A stretch of 64,000 nt of DNA from Mangifera indica (lineage: Eukaryota > Streptophyta > Magnoliopsida > Sapindales > Anacardiaceae), in NCBI RefSeq assembly GCF_011075055.1, contig NC_058153.1, forward strand, positions 11,904,001-11,968,000. The letters are read 5' to 3'. Of the stretch, positions 1 through 11,740 are shown in pieces. The notes under the pieces are model-generated. The model had not been told where the DNA came from and made no database searches. It worked only from the letters and a program-made list of their open reading frames with translations. How positions within the stretch are numbered: the first letter of the stretch is position 1; each line of letters starts with the position of its first letter. A program made the translations under genes and the position numbers.

Positions 1-387
1 CCGCCTGTACAGTGCCCTAGGATCCAAACTTGACTAATTGCGCCAAGTCAACACGGTCAATTACCAAGTGATTCCAGTCAAAATATCGCAATTATTGGGA
101 AGCATGCAATTCATTTAAGCATAAAGAAGAATTAAATAGACAAAATTAGTTTTACAAAAATTTACAATTGCTACAACTTAAACTACTATGTACTGGTTGT
201 CGTCAAAACAGAAAAGACCTTGATCAACCTCTTAACTGGGCCTGAAATCAATTATATTAAGAAGTCACAAATAACAATAAGAACTATGTGTTAATATAAG
301 GGTTCACAATAAATGTAAAGACCTAGCCAGTATTTACTTTCTATAATAAGGAAGGAGAATATAAGAATGAAATCAATAATACTTTAT

Positions 388-1028
388 TGTTAATGTTTTA
401 TTTTACCGAGTTCGAATATTAATCAGAGCTTCGGATCGATTTTCAGTCAAGAATTGCACAAGAACCATATAATAAACCATACGCAAATCAACACACTAAA
501 TTTATTTGGTTCTGGTTCAAAAGATTAGATCCCTACATCCAAGACAGAGGAATCTTCTAACAAATCTACTAATTAGTAAGAAAAATAGTACAATTTACAA
601 ATCTAGAAGCCAATCTAGCATTACAAACACAAACGGAAACGTATCCAGTCTTGCCAACTCAAATCATTCCTAAACCCGAGCACCACAACGACCTTGTACA
701 CAGACTCAAGAATTTAAACAGCTAGATCTAAGAAAATATAATGGATTTATGCATTTTTTATAAACCCTAGCAGAGAAGATACGAGGAACTAGAGAGAAAA
801 CATATTCACACCCAAAGGCAGCCTATTTTCCTTCTAAGAAACAACCAATGAAAAATGCCTTTCTTTCTTCACTTTCTCAAAACCAACTAATGGTTTATAT
901 CCATTAGTTAAAACACTTAATCAAGCAAAGACAAAACTGCCCCTGGACAATAACTATAGCCTAAACTTTGCTCAAACTTTTGCTCCTAATTACAAGACTG
1001 CCATTAGTTTTTATGTTACAGATTCACA
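388..1028 (-). repeat. Copia element 1, 3' LTR
   Basis: 641 bp, bounded by TG and CA. Compared by eye with 5404-6043 it shows about 50 differences (near 8 %), mostly transitions, so the element is not recent. Confidence 0.92.
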
Positions 1029-1041
1029 AAACTCCACCTTG
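1029..1041 (-). other. Polypurine tract of copia element 1
   Basis: Read on the minus strand the bases next to the 3' LTR are CAAGGTGGAGTTT, the usual copia form of plus-strand primer. Confidence 0.75.
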
Positions 1042-1089
1042 ACAAAAAAACTAACATATCTAAGGACTTCTCAGTAGACCACAACACAC

Positions 1090-1623
1090 TCACACTGAAC
1101 AAATTTTGAGCAAATTCAGGGCATCCTTAAACTTACTCAATGGCATAGGCTTTGTTAAGATATCAGCTGGATTGACATCTGTTAATATTTTTTTCACATT
1201 AACTTTACTAGCAGCCAACACATCTCTGATGAAATGCAGCCTTACATCAATGTGTTTAGTCCTCTCATGAAATGCAAAATTTCTGGATAAGTGAATAACA
1301 CTCCGTAAATCACTGAAGACTTCTGGAACATCAATATTCAGCCCCAACTCAGAAATAATTCCCTTCAGCCATAGTGCTTCTTTAACTGCTTCAATTAATG
1401 CTATATATTCAGCCTCAGTTGTTGAAAGTGCCACAATGTGTTGCAAATTACATTTCCAACTTACAACATTTCCACCAAAGGTGAAAATATAATCAGTGAG
1501 AGATCTCTTTTTATTAAGATCAGCTGCAAAATCTGAATCACAAAATCCTTTCACAGAAAATAGGTTAGTAGCATCAGCAATATAACACAAGCCATAATTA
1601 GATGTACCCTTCAAATACCTCAA
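1090..1623 (-). pseudogene. Copia element 1 RNase H domain
   Basis: A 177-residue open stretch from the end of the copia polyprotein. It opens with the RYLKGT motif common before copia RNase H. Visible acidic motifs are CDSDFA, TTEAEY and a later SDL, followed by RTKHIDVRLHFIRD and the terminal ADILTKP motif. The domain removes RNA from the RNA:DNA hybrid during reverse transcription. It is the best preserved part of this element but is separated from RT by frame disruptions, so it cannot be made as part of an intact polyprotein. Confidence 0.9.
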
Positions 1624-1766
1624 TAACCATTTTGTTGCATTTCAATGTTCTTTGCCTAGATTTCTCATAAATCCGCTAACAAGACTAATTGCATATGCTA
1701 TATCAGGTTTAGTACCTATCATTGCATACGTTAGACTTCCTACCACATTAGAATATGGTATATTCT

Positions 1767-2962
1767 TCATGAAATCAAATTCTTCATGAAATCAGATTCA
1801 TCAGAAGACAACAATCCAGCAGATTTTAATTTAAAATGAGCACCCATAGGAACATTCATACATTTTGCATTGATCATATGATATAGTTCAAGTACTTTTC
1901 TAATATAAGCAGATTGAGACAAAATCAAACATTGTTTCATTCTGTTCCTACTTACATCCATACCTAGTGTTCTATTTGTAGGACCCAAGTCCTTCATTTC
2001 AAATTCAGAATTCAGCATACATTTCAAATAAAGTAAAACATTCATATCCTTAGAAGCTATAAGCATGTCATCCACATAAATCAGCAAATATACAAATCTG
2101 CCATTTTCAATTTTCTTAAAACAATCACAATGATCATAACTGCATCTGGAAAATCCAATTGAAAGAACAAAATCATCAAATCTTTTGTACCATTGTCTAG
2201 GTGACTGTTTAAGGCCATACAAAGATTTATGAAGTAAATAAACCTTATTTCATTACCAAGTTTCACAAACCCTTTAGGTTGTTCCATATACATTCGTTCT
2301 TCTAATTTTCTATGCAAAAAGGCAGTAGTAACATTCATTTGTTCTAATTCTAAATCAAACAAAACAACAACAAATAACATTAGTCTAATAGATGTATGCT
2401 TTACCACATGAGAGAATACCTCATTATAATCAATGCCTTCTCTTTGTGAGAAGCCTTTAACAACAACTTTTGCTTTAAATCTTGCTTGTTCAACACCAGA
2501 TATACCGTGTTTTCTTTCAAAAACCCATTTACATCCAATTATCTTTTTACCCTTGGGTGTATCTACAAGTGATCATGTGTGATTTTTCTGTAGAGAAGTC
2601 ATCTCAGTCTTTATAGCTTTCATCCAATTATCCATGTATTTACTTTTACACACTTGCTTGAAATTAATAGGTTCATCCATTTCTATCACATCACCTATCT
2701 GTAATGCATATGAAATGAGATTTGCATGTGCATACCTAGAAGATAATCTAATTTCCCTTCTAACCCTATCTTTAGCAAGTTGATAATTGGACAAATTAGG
2801 ACTACTATTAGATTGAGGACTTTCTTCTTGACTCGGTAGTAGTGGTTGTTTATTCAAGTTTGAGATTTTGTACTTTGAAACAAGAATTAAATCCAAACCT
2901 AATTCAAGTCCACCACTAGACTCTTGAGATTGCCTATGAAAATTAGACTGTGGTATCTCCAC
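1767..2962 (-). pseudogene. Copia element 1 reverse transcriptase, frameshifted
   Basis: Reverse transcriptase split over at least three frames. The N-terminal part (2573-2962) ends in the region copia elements use to open RT (WMKAIKTEM). The middle (about 2240-2400) carries QMNVTTAFLHRKLEE, corresponding to the first catalytic aspartate region but with Asn where Asp is usual. The C-terminal part (1767-2222) has YGLKQSPRQWYKRFDD and the catalytic YVDDM. The shifts and the Asp change make it non-functional. Confidence 0.88.
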
Positions 2963-3145
2963 CTCAATTTGAACCTGTCTTGACTAACTACCAACAAACA
3001 AATCTTTATAAAATTTTAATTCATTAAAGACTACATCCCTACTTATCACACATTTTTTATCATCAATCAACCACAATTTATAGCCATTTGTGCCTGTAGG
3101 ATAACCCAAAAAAACAGCTTTTAAAGCCCTCGGATTTAATTTTTC

Positions 3146-4247
3146 CTAATTTACATAAACATATGCAAGATATCCAAAGGGTTTCATATGGCTTAATGAT
3201 GGTGGTTTTTTATTCCAAAGTTCCATAGATGTTTTAAAATTCAATGCAGATGGAGGTGATCTATTATTCAAATAACATGCAGTGACAACTGCCTCTGCCC
3301 AAAATTTTTTGCTTAAATCTGAATCTGCCATTATACACCTAACTTTATCCATAATGGTTCTATTCATTCTTTTAACTAAACCATTTTGTTGAGGTTTTTC
3401 AGTGTATGTTCTGTGCCTAAGTATTCCTGCTTTCTTACAAAAATCTGAAAAAAAATTTATTACAAATTTCCAATCCATTATCTGTTCTCAAAACCTTTAT
3501 TTTTTTGTTAGTTTGATTCTCAACAAGTGTTTTCTATTCTTTAAAACAATCAAAGGCTTGATCCTTATGTTTTAAAAAATACACCCATACCCTCCTAGAG
3601 TAATCATCAATAAATGTTATAAAGTATTGAGAATTAACCAAAAAATTGGGGATCTGTAGAGATCCCTACAAATTAGAGTGTGTGTACTCTAAAACATCCT
3701 TAGTTCTTTGAGTAGTAGAGACAAATCTAAGTTTATTTGATTTACCCAGAATACAATTTTCACAGAAATCTAAATTACCAATCTTATCAAGATTAATCAA
3801 TTTCTGTTTACAAAGTTCATGCAATCCAACAACATTTATATGTCCAAGTCTTTTATGCCACAAATCAGTTTCATCAGATTTAGGATTAAAATTCATAGAA
3901 TCTGACACAACAGAACCTTCCAAGATATACAACCCTTGATTCAATTTTTCTTTCATAACCACTAAAGACCCTCTCATTACCTTAAAAACACCATTTTTAG
4001 ACTTAAAAACATATCCATTTGAGTCTAACGTTCCTAAAGAAATATAATTCCTCCTTAGTTTAGGTACTAACCTCACATTTTCAAGAATTTTAATAGAACC
4101 ATCATGCATTTTAAATTTGACACTACCAACAACAATAACATCACATGACTCATCATTTCCTATTAATACTTTACCTCTATTCAAGTATTTAATGTTAGTT
4201 AGCCAATCTTTCCTAAGTGTCATGTAAAAAGTGTAGCTTGAATCCAT
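3146..4247 (-). pseudogene. Copia element 1 protease, GAG-pre-integrase and integrase remnants
   Basis: The piece at 3666-4247 starts at the degenerate protease active site: where copia proteases have DSG, this copy reads DSS. It continues into the zinc-binding pre-integrase domain with LWHKRLGHI and CENCILGK. The piece at 3146-3478 is the end of the integrase core (QQNGLVKRMNRTI, then KKFWAEAV). The stretch between, about 3480-3665, does not read through in one frame. Confidence 0.87.
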
Positions 4248-4318
4248 AACTCATTCCTTACTAAACATTCTCTCTGTTAATGTAAGAACCTCAACACTCT
4301 CATACCCTTCTAGGAAAT

Positions 4319-5089
4319 TTACTCTATCATGGTTTTCATAATTGTTATTATTATTATATAATTTCTTTTTCTCTGGGCAAGTCTTCTTAAAATGACCTTC
4401 TTTATGATACTGCCAACAAGTTTTCTTACTCTTAGATTTGGATCTAGAGATTTTCCTATTTTTCTGATTATTTCTCTTTCCAGTCCTACCTCTAACCTGA
4501 AGCCCTTCATTGATTGCCTTTCTTTCAAATTTAATTTCTAAATCTTTTGATTTAAGACACCCAATACATCATCTAAAGACAAAGACTCTCTACCATATTT
4601 TATTGCAGCTTTAACATCTTTAAAAGAATAAAGTAAAAAGTTCAAGATGATTATTGCTTGGTTTTCATTAGATATCTTCTCTTCTATATTAGCCAAACTA
4701 ATGACAATTTTATTAAATTCATCTAGATTATCATCAAGAGATTTAGTAGAATCCATTTTAAAACCAAACAATTATTCCTTTAGGTAGATTTTATTAGTTA
4801 GGGACTTAGTCATATACAGTGACTCTAATTTCAACCAAATCTTTGCAGCAATGTTTTCATTATCAACTTGTTTTAAAACATTATCAGATAAATGCAAGAT
4901 AAGAAGACTATATGCAGTTTCTAAAATTTCAGATTTCATATTAGGGTCCATATTTTCAATGAGAGCAGATTCACCACCCAATGCCTTAGCACATTTTTTA
5001 TGAACAAGAACAACATACATTTTCTTTCTCCACATATTAAACTCACCCTTCCCATCAAATCTCTCAACATCAATTTTTGTTTGAGCCAT
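4319..5089 (-). pseudogene. Copia element 1 gag with in-frame stop and broken zinc knuckle
   Basis: Gag starts at 5089 (MAQTKIDVERFDGKGEFN) and runs in one frame through 4772, where a TAA stands in a usually Gln-coding position; the same frame resumes at 4771 and continues to about 4538. A frameshift then separates the nucleocapsid region. The zinc knuckle at 4377-4418 reads C-WQ-Y-x4-H-x4-C, so the second cysteine is Tyr. Gag normally forms the particle and packages RNA; this copy cannot. Confidence 0.88.
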
Positions 5090-5387
5090 TGTTATTCAAG
5101 TGTTTACTAATCCAGTTCTTTACAAGCCACAATAACAGAAAGAGAACAAAGCAAGCTATTTATTTATTTATTTATTTTAATTTCTTTAAGCCACAGTGAC
5201 AAAATATCAAACACATGAACAATATAGTCACAATCAACAAACAGAGAACAAATAGCAAGCCAAATAATTTCAACTCTTTCAAAACGACAATAACAGAATG
5301 TAAAGAACAACAAAATAAACAAATCTTGAACCAAGAAACACTCTAAACAATTTTCCTCAAACAAGAATAACAATATCCAACTCAAGA

Positions 5388-5401
5388 GCTCTTTGATACC
5401 A
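5388..5401 (-). other. Primer binding site of copia element 1
   Basis: On the minus strand the bases after the 5' LTR read TGGTATCAAAGAGC, close to the complement of the initiator Met-tRNA 3' end that most plant copia elements use. Confidence 0.85.
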
Positions 5402-5403
5402 CT

Positions 5404-6043
5404 TGTTAATGTTTTATTTTATCGAGTTCGAATATTGATCAGAGATTCGGATCGATTTTTAGTCAAGAAATGTATAAGAACCATATAATAAACCATACAC
5501 AAATTAACACACCAAATTTACTTGGTTTGGGTTCAAAAGATTAGAACCCTACATCCAAGGCAGAAAAATCCTCTAGCAAATCCACTAATTAGTAAGAAAA
5601 ATAATACAACTTACAAATCCAGAAGCCAATCTAGCATTACAGACACAAACGGAAATGAATCCAGCCTTGCCGACTCAAATCGTTCCTAAACTCGAGCACC
5701 ACAGTGACCTTGTACCTGACTCAAGAATTTAGACAACTAGATCTAAGAAAATATAGTGGATTCATGGATATTTTATAAACCCTAGCAGAGAAGATATGAG
5801 GAACCAAAGAGAAAACATATTCACACCCAAAGGCAGCCTATTTTCCTTCTAAGAAACAACCAACAAAAAATGCCTTTCTTTCTTCACTTTCTCAAAACCA
5901 ATTAATGGTTTATATCCATTAGTTAAAACATTTAATCAAGCAAAGACAAAACTGCCCCTGGACAATAACTATAGCCCAAACTTTGCTCAAACTTTTGCTC
6001 CTAATTACAAGACTACCATTAGTTTTTATGTCACAGATTCACA
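5404..6043 (-). repeat. Copia element 1, 5' LTR
   Basis: 640 bp, TG...CA, the partner of 388-1028. It lies upstream of gag in the minus-strand sense and is followed on its outer side by the tttat duplication. Confidence 0.92.
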
Positions 6044-6625
6044 TTTATCTTAATGCAAGTACTAAGCTAGTAGTTTTCTTAGATGAATATCAATATATAT
6101 TTCAACCTATCATTTTATTTTTTATTTAGGAAAAAGAATTAAGTATTAGATCAGTTCTTGAATCATGACACAAATTTCAGTCCAATGAATATATAGAAGT
6201 GTTTGAGATTTAGAACTTAGAACTTCATCTTAAGAGTTCTAATATTTTACTAGTTTAATTAACTATTGGGGTGAAAAAAAAATTGAACAACTTATTGTCA
6301 GTAAAACACTTGATCTTGACAACTAATCTATACAACAAAGTGGAAACAAAGAAAATATAAGAAAATTAAAAAAAAAATTCTCACTGAAACTCAAGTAGAT
6401 TGAAGAAAACAGAGTTATAGAAAACCTAGAAAACATGAGAGAAAGAGTAGAGGAATAGTCAAAAGAATTCTCTGGAAATCTTTTCTACAAAATAAACATG
6501 AGTTTCTATAGTCAGCAAAATATATTTCACTCAGAAATGACCATTCTATCTCCACCAAGATTATTTATAAGTCTGCCCTCATCACAAAAGATTAAGACAT
6601 GCAAGCACTGTAAAAATAAAATAAA

Positions 6626-6664
6626 ATATATATATGTATACACAAACACACACACACACACACA
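6626..6664. repeat. AT/CA microsatellite
   Basis: A short TATA-rich tract runs into about ten CA repeats. The sister block has the same compound tract at 23006-23034, so it predates the duplication. Confidence 0.85.
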
Positions 6665-6882
6665 CCAATATTTATTTTTCTTGATATACTAAGTCTACTT
6701 AATTAATATCAAGGGGTGAAATTGAGCTGAGTTAGGTCAGACTTGAATTCATATTTAGCTTAAACGAGTTAAACTTGAGGTGAAGATCCAACTCGATAAC
6801 TTAGCTCTAGTTTGAGAGTCTGGTGGCATTGCCATACTAAAGTTCTTCTCCAACGATTATTCTTCTTCTCTAATGATTTTTT

Positions 6883-8305
6883 TGTTGACTCAATGAGTCA
6901 TTATGCTCTTATTTTGATGATAACAACTAATATGTCCCTAAACATATTGACTAATGATTTTACTTGAGTGTGAGCTTGAATTGCAAAGATTTATCTAATG
7001 CACTTGAAGGAGTTTCAAGATGGAAATGAAAGAGAAGAGTCAATTGAAGAATTATTGAAGACTTGAAGAAAAACTCAAGTGTTAGGTAGATATATTTGTA
7101 ATCTAGAGTATTTGTTTTGATTAGAATATTTATTTGCATGAGATAGCTCACTTGAACTTATTTTCATATCTTTCACATTTTGGGTTAAAATGTCGTTTTT
7201 CAAACTTATTGGTTTAAGCCAATTCTTTCACCAAAGTTTATTAATTCTTTTAAAATGATGAAGTTTTGTGAACTACATTTTCATATCTTAAAGTTGGTTT
7301 TGGAAGAATTTTCAAAAATGGGTTAAATTGTCACTTTTCAAAGTTTTAGGGGTCAAATTGTGATTTTTGAAAATTCAGGGGGTAAAATATAATAAAATTC
7401 GGTCGACCGAATTTGACCGACCGAATCAGCTTCTGAATTGTCTAGAAGCCATGATTTTTGGCCTCAGAAATTTGGTCAACCGAATTAAATTCGGTCGACC
7501 GAATTTTGGTTTAAATTTTTCCAACGGCTAGTGCCACGTAAGCTCCACGGAAGTGCCACGTCACATCCGGTTGACTAAATTGTGCGTTTTCTGGAAAATT
7601 AAAACGGCTATCTTTGTACACAACGGTAACTTTCCGTATTTTCCCCTATATAAACCCAATGAATTTCGTTCGAAAAGAACTTTTGCCACCAAAAACTTTC
7701 ATATATTTGAGAGCAAATTAGTTTTGAGCTATTGACTTGCAAATTCTTCTCTCTAATCAAAACCCTTGCTCATACACTTTGTAATTTCATTTGCTTTGGG
7801 TTGTACTAAGCTTTAATTTTCATATACACTGTTGAGAGAGGTCATATTTCAATTTCATACTAAAATTCGTGCTATAAAAGAGTGAGGTTCACTCTTGGAG
7901 AGATTAGAAAATTTCTTGTGAGAGAAATTGGGTATTAACATTTGTGAAGGTTAATAGCACCTTGGAAGCTATTTTGATTGTGAAGAAAAGCTTGGTTGAG
8001 GTTTTGGTCAACCAAGAATTAGTGGAATACTCCAAGGGAGAAAGCTTGGAAGAGTGGATGTAGGCCGGGTTTAGCCGAACCACTATACATCACGTGTTTG
8101 ATTTTCTCTTCCCTTAAACTCATACTTTATGTTATGCTATTTTGATTGTGTTGGTTATTTGAAATATTTTTAGTTATTCTCATACATTGGATTAAAAATA
8201 GGTAACATTATTTGATTTGAATAAATTGCTTTAATTCTCAAATTTGGTAAAGATAGTTTTAAAGTTGCCTAATTCACCCCCCCTCTTAGGCCATTCGATC
8301 CTACA
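6883..8305 (+). mobile_element. Solo LTR of a copia element (SIRE/Maximus-like)
   Basis: A 1.42 kb insertion absent from the sister block at about 23230. It starts TGTTGACTCAATGAGTC and ends CATTCGATCCTACA. The flanks ttttt (6878-6882) and tcttt (8306-8310) are a 5-bp duplication with one mismatch; the empty site reads tcttt. A TTTTGATGATAACAACT start and a C-rich CACCCCCCCTCTTAGG tract near the end are, from memory, typical of SIRE/Maximus LTRs. It contains inverted GGTCGACC-type motifs (about 7400-7500) and a TATATAAA box near 7648. No internal coding region remains, so it arose by LTR-LTR recombination. The lineage is inferred. Confidence 0.75.
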
Positions 8306-9180
8306 TCTTTTTCTTTCTTTTTTTTTGTGTCATTGTTTACCATTTGAGTTGCCTTGAGTTTGAACTCAAGCTGATGTGTTGTACAACAATTCCTTGGCTC
8401 AGCGTTGGCAATAGTACACTAGAAGCTTTTGGTCACTATTTTCAAAACTGGATAGTATTGGTTGATTCAAATGGAAACCGACTCATGATTTGTTATGGAT
8501 TTTATGAGGAACTGGGTTAATTAAAAACTCAATCAAAACCAGCAAATGTGGTGTTGACCATAATTAATGCCCTAGTTCAATAATTTTTCAATTTATCATT
8601 CAATTTTTTTAGTGAAAATAATCATAACTACAATATTTGACCTTGACAAGGTTGATATTCAAGTCAAATATGCCAATGTTATCAAATTTCTCTATCAAAG
8701 AGTTATTGGAAAATAGCATTTGTAATTTAAGGAAGTTCTCAATTCTTTAGGGTCTAAAAGGTTAGGAAAACATATATTTAGGCTAATAATTCTTTCCTTT
8801 CATAGTTTATATCTCTTTTTTTTTTTTCATACAAAAGAAGACTATCACTTAGAGTATGAGAATTGTTATTTTTGTTGGTATATATATTTATGCAATCAAA
8901 AATTAATAAAGCTATTTGAAATAGTTGCACCGACCGGTCAAACCATAAATCAGTAAGACAATTGGTTCAATCATAGGTCTGGTTTTAAAAACATTGCTTT
9001 TGGTACATGTCTTTGAGTAATAATTCATAGAGCTTTTCAATTTTCCTTCATCACCTAATAGATAAACCAATCAATTTTATCACCAGTCAAGAAATCAATC
9101 AATTGCAATCAATGAATCTATCAATCCCAATAATCAAGCAATTAAGCAATTAATTTTTTCTATTTTCCTTTTTGTACCTC
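8306..9180. other. Non-coding spacer shared by both duplicated blocks
   Basis: Aligns with about 23235-24110. Divergence looks higher here (near 10 % in the 8930-9000 part) than around the peptide ORF. I see no gene. Confidence 0.6.
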
Positions 9181-9680
9181 AATGTATACTAGTATAAATA
9201 CTAGTCTTGTGTACATGAATTCATATATAAGAAATACAATTCATTCATATTTTATCATTCTATCAAAGCCACCCACTTTGGCTTGAGTGTTTCTTATTTT
9301 TTGGTAGACTTTGAGTTCGTAAATTTCCCATTTGTCAACATGTCCAAAGTGCGAGCTGATGTATCCCAACCTATTACTATCATCTTAGATGACACCAATT
9401 ACAATCATTAGGCCCAATCCAAGCATAACTTTCTTAAAAGTCACATGATGTGAAGATATGTCATTGTTGAAAAGTGCAAACTTGAAAAGAAGCACAACGA
9501 ATCCCAAGAGAAGTTTGAGAGTCGACTTGAACAATGAGATTGCAACATTCTCTTTAGTCGATTTGAAGATACCAAAAATCTTTGAGATTTTCTTGCTTAA
9601 CAATTTTCATCTAGTAATCTTGCTTACACATATCAACTCTAAGTCAAACTTCATGATTCGAAACAACTTGGTGAGTTAAC
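9180..9680 (+). pseudogene. Copia 5' fragment: LTR end and gag remnant (copy A)
   Basis: At about 9190 there is an LTR-like promoter (GTATAAATACTAGTC). At 9265-9278 a degraded primer site similar to TGGTATCAGAGCCA follows. From the ATG at 9340 the frame reads MSKVRADVSQ, then LDDTNYNH and MYNFLK-type motifs that match the start of copia gag. Stops and frame changes appear soon after. The same remnant is at 24120-24670, so the insertion predates the block duplication. Copy B there has about 56 bp more sequence after position 24484, so copy A carries a deletion. Confidence 0.6.
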
Positions 9681-10200
9681 TCATAGCTCAAATTTATGAT
9701 TTGAGTTTGATTCAAATCCATGGCTTGGGTACGTGGTTTGAGTTTCCTTTTTATTTACAAAACAATATCGTTTTATCTAAATTTTGTCTATTATTAGGTA
9801 AAAAAATGTCGTTTTGTTAATAAACCTCAAATTCGAACTATAAATATGAGTCACAAATTCGAACTAAATTATTTTTTATTCTAATTAAACTTGAGTCATT
9901 CTTAATTTTGACTTGACGAATTAAACTTGAACTCGAATAGGATCATTTTTTATTTAACGTAAACTTGAATCAACAGGTGCTTAGGTTTGATTTGATTCAT
10001 ATCTACTCTTACACCAAGTCGTAATCACTTAATTGAATTAAAACTATTCGAGCTCATACTCAGCAATAATCATGATAACTCGCAACTTGTCATGTTTGCA
10101 GCCCTTCCCACATCCACTATTATTTATTTTTATATATCAAACAAGACACTCATTATACCTTCTGCAAACATAATTAATGCACTAAACTTAGGTTTTAATG
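9681..10200. other. AT-rich spacer
   Basis: No gene is seen. The part after about 10060 matches 24910-25060 closely. The 9880-10050 stretch, rich in GAATTCGA-like words, is absent from the sister block. Confidence 0.5.
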
Positions 10201-10255
10201 GATCAATTTCTTCATCCGAATTGAGCTTTGAGTGGAGTACAAGATTTAGTTCATC

Positions 10256-10606
10256 TTAAATCCCTAACAAACCTAGAAAAAGAGAGCAAGCAAAGACAGT
10301 GCCAAAATGAAATGAAGATACTTGATTTGTTATATAAGCTGAGCCTGAGGAAGTTCTGCTGCAAGCACGAGTTGCGGTTCCTGTTCCAAATCCTCTACCT
10401 CTTAAACCCTTTTCCTCTTTCATAAAAATTTTCAACTTCCGGGGCTGAAAAAAGCTCAGAAACCTTCCCTCGTCATGCACTTGAACTCCACTCTTCGGAA
10501 CCAAAGTTGCAGCAGGCTGAACCTGGGCTGAACTTGGAAGAGAAAAAGAGAAGACCAAGATAAGAGAAATAAGCAAGAAAGCAAGAATAAAAGTGATCTT
10601 GGACAT
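10256..10606 (-). CDS. Putative small secreted peptide precursor (copy A)
   Basis: A 116-residue ORF of unknown family. Residues 1-27 form a clear signal peptide with a long hydrophobic core and an SSA cleavage-like end. The rest is basic and lacks conserved cysteines: QPRKLKIF, then a Gly/Arg/Thr/Ser stretch (GRGFGTGTATR, RTSSGSAYI). The sister copy at 25111-25461 is full length with 5 base differences, 4 of them amino acid changes. A third degraded copy near 19100-19260 keeps the frame of the QPRKLKIF-to-SGSAYI part and lacks the signal peptide. The hydrophobic last 20 residues are less convincing and may lie past a real exon end. It could be a peptide hormone precursor, but I do not recognise the family and expression is unproven. 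Confidence 0.5.
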   Translation of the reverse strand: MSKITFILAFLLISLILVFSFSLPSSAQVQPAATLVPKSGVQVHDEGRFLSFFQPRKLKIFMKEEKGLRGRGFGTGTATRACSRTSSGSAYITNQVSSFHFGTVFACSLFLGLLGI

Positions 10607-10937
10607 GATATATATATAGTTGTGGATTTAGAATAGAGAGATAAGCAGAGAGTATAAATTAAAGTTATGGAAGATATATGGCTGTGTAGTTACTTAAAGA
10701 AATTTGCAAAAGGATTATGACTTTGTGAAAGTGAATTTTCTTGAAACGGATAGTGTTGATCATATAGAGTGAGGTAGAAGGGAGGAGGTGGGCAATGAGG
10801 AAGAAAGTGACATGCAATTGTCACCACTAATTTATTGACCACCAAGTTGAAGGGACAAATTGGAGCACTAACTGGCGGCCAAGATTGGATCAATGTTTCG
10901 GGCTCGAACCAGGCATTGAACGTAATTATTTGACACT

Positions 10938-11200
10938 TATTTTAAATTACTAATAGGTCTTTATTATTTATTTAAATTATGAAAATATTATGGACAAATT
11001 TTAAAATACTAATTTCTCTTCTACCGGTGATTGTTTCTTCGCTGTTGCCGCCACTGCTACCTTTTTTTCTGAAAACCCTCCTAGTTTTCTAGCAATGACA
11101 TCATCTTTTGCTACTATTATGATGCCTTTGACTTCTTAGTTTCTATCTCCAATTGTAGATCTAAAAGCTGTTACTGTAATTGTGGGAGAGTGTTGAATAA
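10938..11200. repeat. Single copy of the ~268-bp unit tandemly repeated at 25803-26610
   Basis: Begins TTAAATTACTAATAGGTC and ends GTGGGAGAGTGTTGAATA. In the sister block the same unit occurs three times in tandem. Confidence 0.8.
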
Positions 11201-11375
11201 AATATATTTTATCTCATTCGATCTGATTTTGATTTGATCAAATTTAATATTATTTTGATTTGATCCGATTCTAGTTTGATATAACTATGATTTGTTATAT
11301 ATTATTTTTCCTATTTAAGAGGATTATGATTACATTATATATTATATATGGTACAACATTTCTTCAATTATATTG

Positions 11376-11740
11376 TTTGAGTTTACAACTCAATTCACAA
11401 TTCTACAAGAAGCTTCTGCCATTGCTAAATTTATGCCAAATCTTGAGCTCCTTGAACTTCGGTTCTCCAAGATATCAGCTAGAGGCCTTGGCTTAATTTG
11501 TGAAGGGTGTTTGAATCTTGTGTGTGTGAATTTATCTGGATGCTCAAAATTCACAGTCGGGATATTTTCAGTACCACATCCAACTTGAAGAATTGACGCA
11601 GATTAAAAAGCCTAATTTCTACATTCCCAGGTCAGTTTTTCACACAGAGAGGCTTTAAGATGGGCGATTCCAAACTGATATTTTCCAAATTTGATTGGGC
11701 ATATTTCCTTGGAAAAAAATACTTCTAGCATATACTAATT
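11376..11740 (+). pseudogene. F-box/LRR (SKIP19-like) protein fragment
   Basis: The frame from about 11410 reads AIAKFMPNLELLELRFSK, then ARGLGLICEGCLNLVCVNL and SGCSKFT. This is leucine-rich repeat sequence of the type in plant F-box/LRR proteins such as the SKIP19 group, which select targets for SCF ubiquitin ligases. A frame break occurs near 11570-11590; beyond it the sequence resembles the family's C-terminal region in shifting frames. There is no F-box or start. The block is absent from the sister copy at 26.7 kb. The family is from memory, not a search. Confidence 0.5.

Larger units (their letters stand above)
388..6043 (-). mobile_element. Ty1/copia LTR retrotransposon, full length but decayed
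   Basis: A 5.66 kb element on the minus strand. Its two 640-bp LTRs begin TGTTAATG and end TTCACA, and it is flanked by the 5-bp target duplication tttat (383-387 and 6044-6048). The order read on the minus strand is 5' LTR, iMet-tRNA primer site, gag, protease, integrase, reverse transcriptase, RNase H, polypurine tract, 3' LTR; integrase before RT defines copia. The reading frame is broken by stops and frameshifts, so it is not autonomous. The sister block at about 22430 has a clean empty site with a single tttat, so insertion followed the block duplication. Confidence 0.95.
1..11290. repeat. Segmental duplication, copy A
   Basis: This block aligns colinearly with 22023-26700. Shared landmarks are the opening CAGTGCCCTAGGATCC, the CA-microsatellite region (6.6 and 23.0 kb), a copia gag remnant (9.4 and 24.4 kb) and the peptide ORF (10.4 and 25.3 kb). 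By eye the first 380 bp differ at roughly 6 % of positions. Copy A carries two later insertions missing from copy C: a copia element at 388-6043 and a solo LTR at 6883-8305. The block lies beside U2/U5 genes, so it is probably a unit of snRNA array expansion. The edges are approximate. Confidence 0.85.

Noticed and set aside
7400..7505. Repeated GGTCGACC palindromes as possible operator or regulatory sites
   Set aside because: They lie inside a solo LTR and are better explained as LTR sequence.
10107..10140. USE-like TTCCCACATCC followed by TTTATATATC (also at 24960 in the sister block)
   Set aside because: Spacing is only about 13 bp, which fits neither polymerase II (about 33) nor polymerase III (about 23) snRNA promoters, and no snRNA follows.
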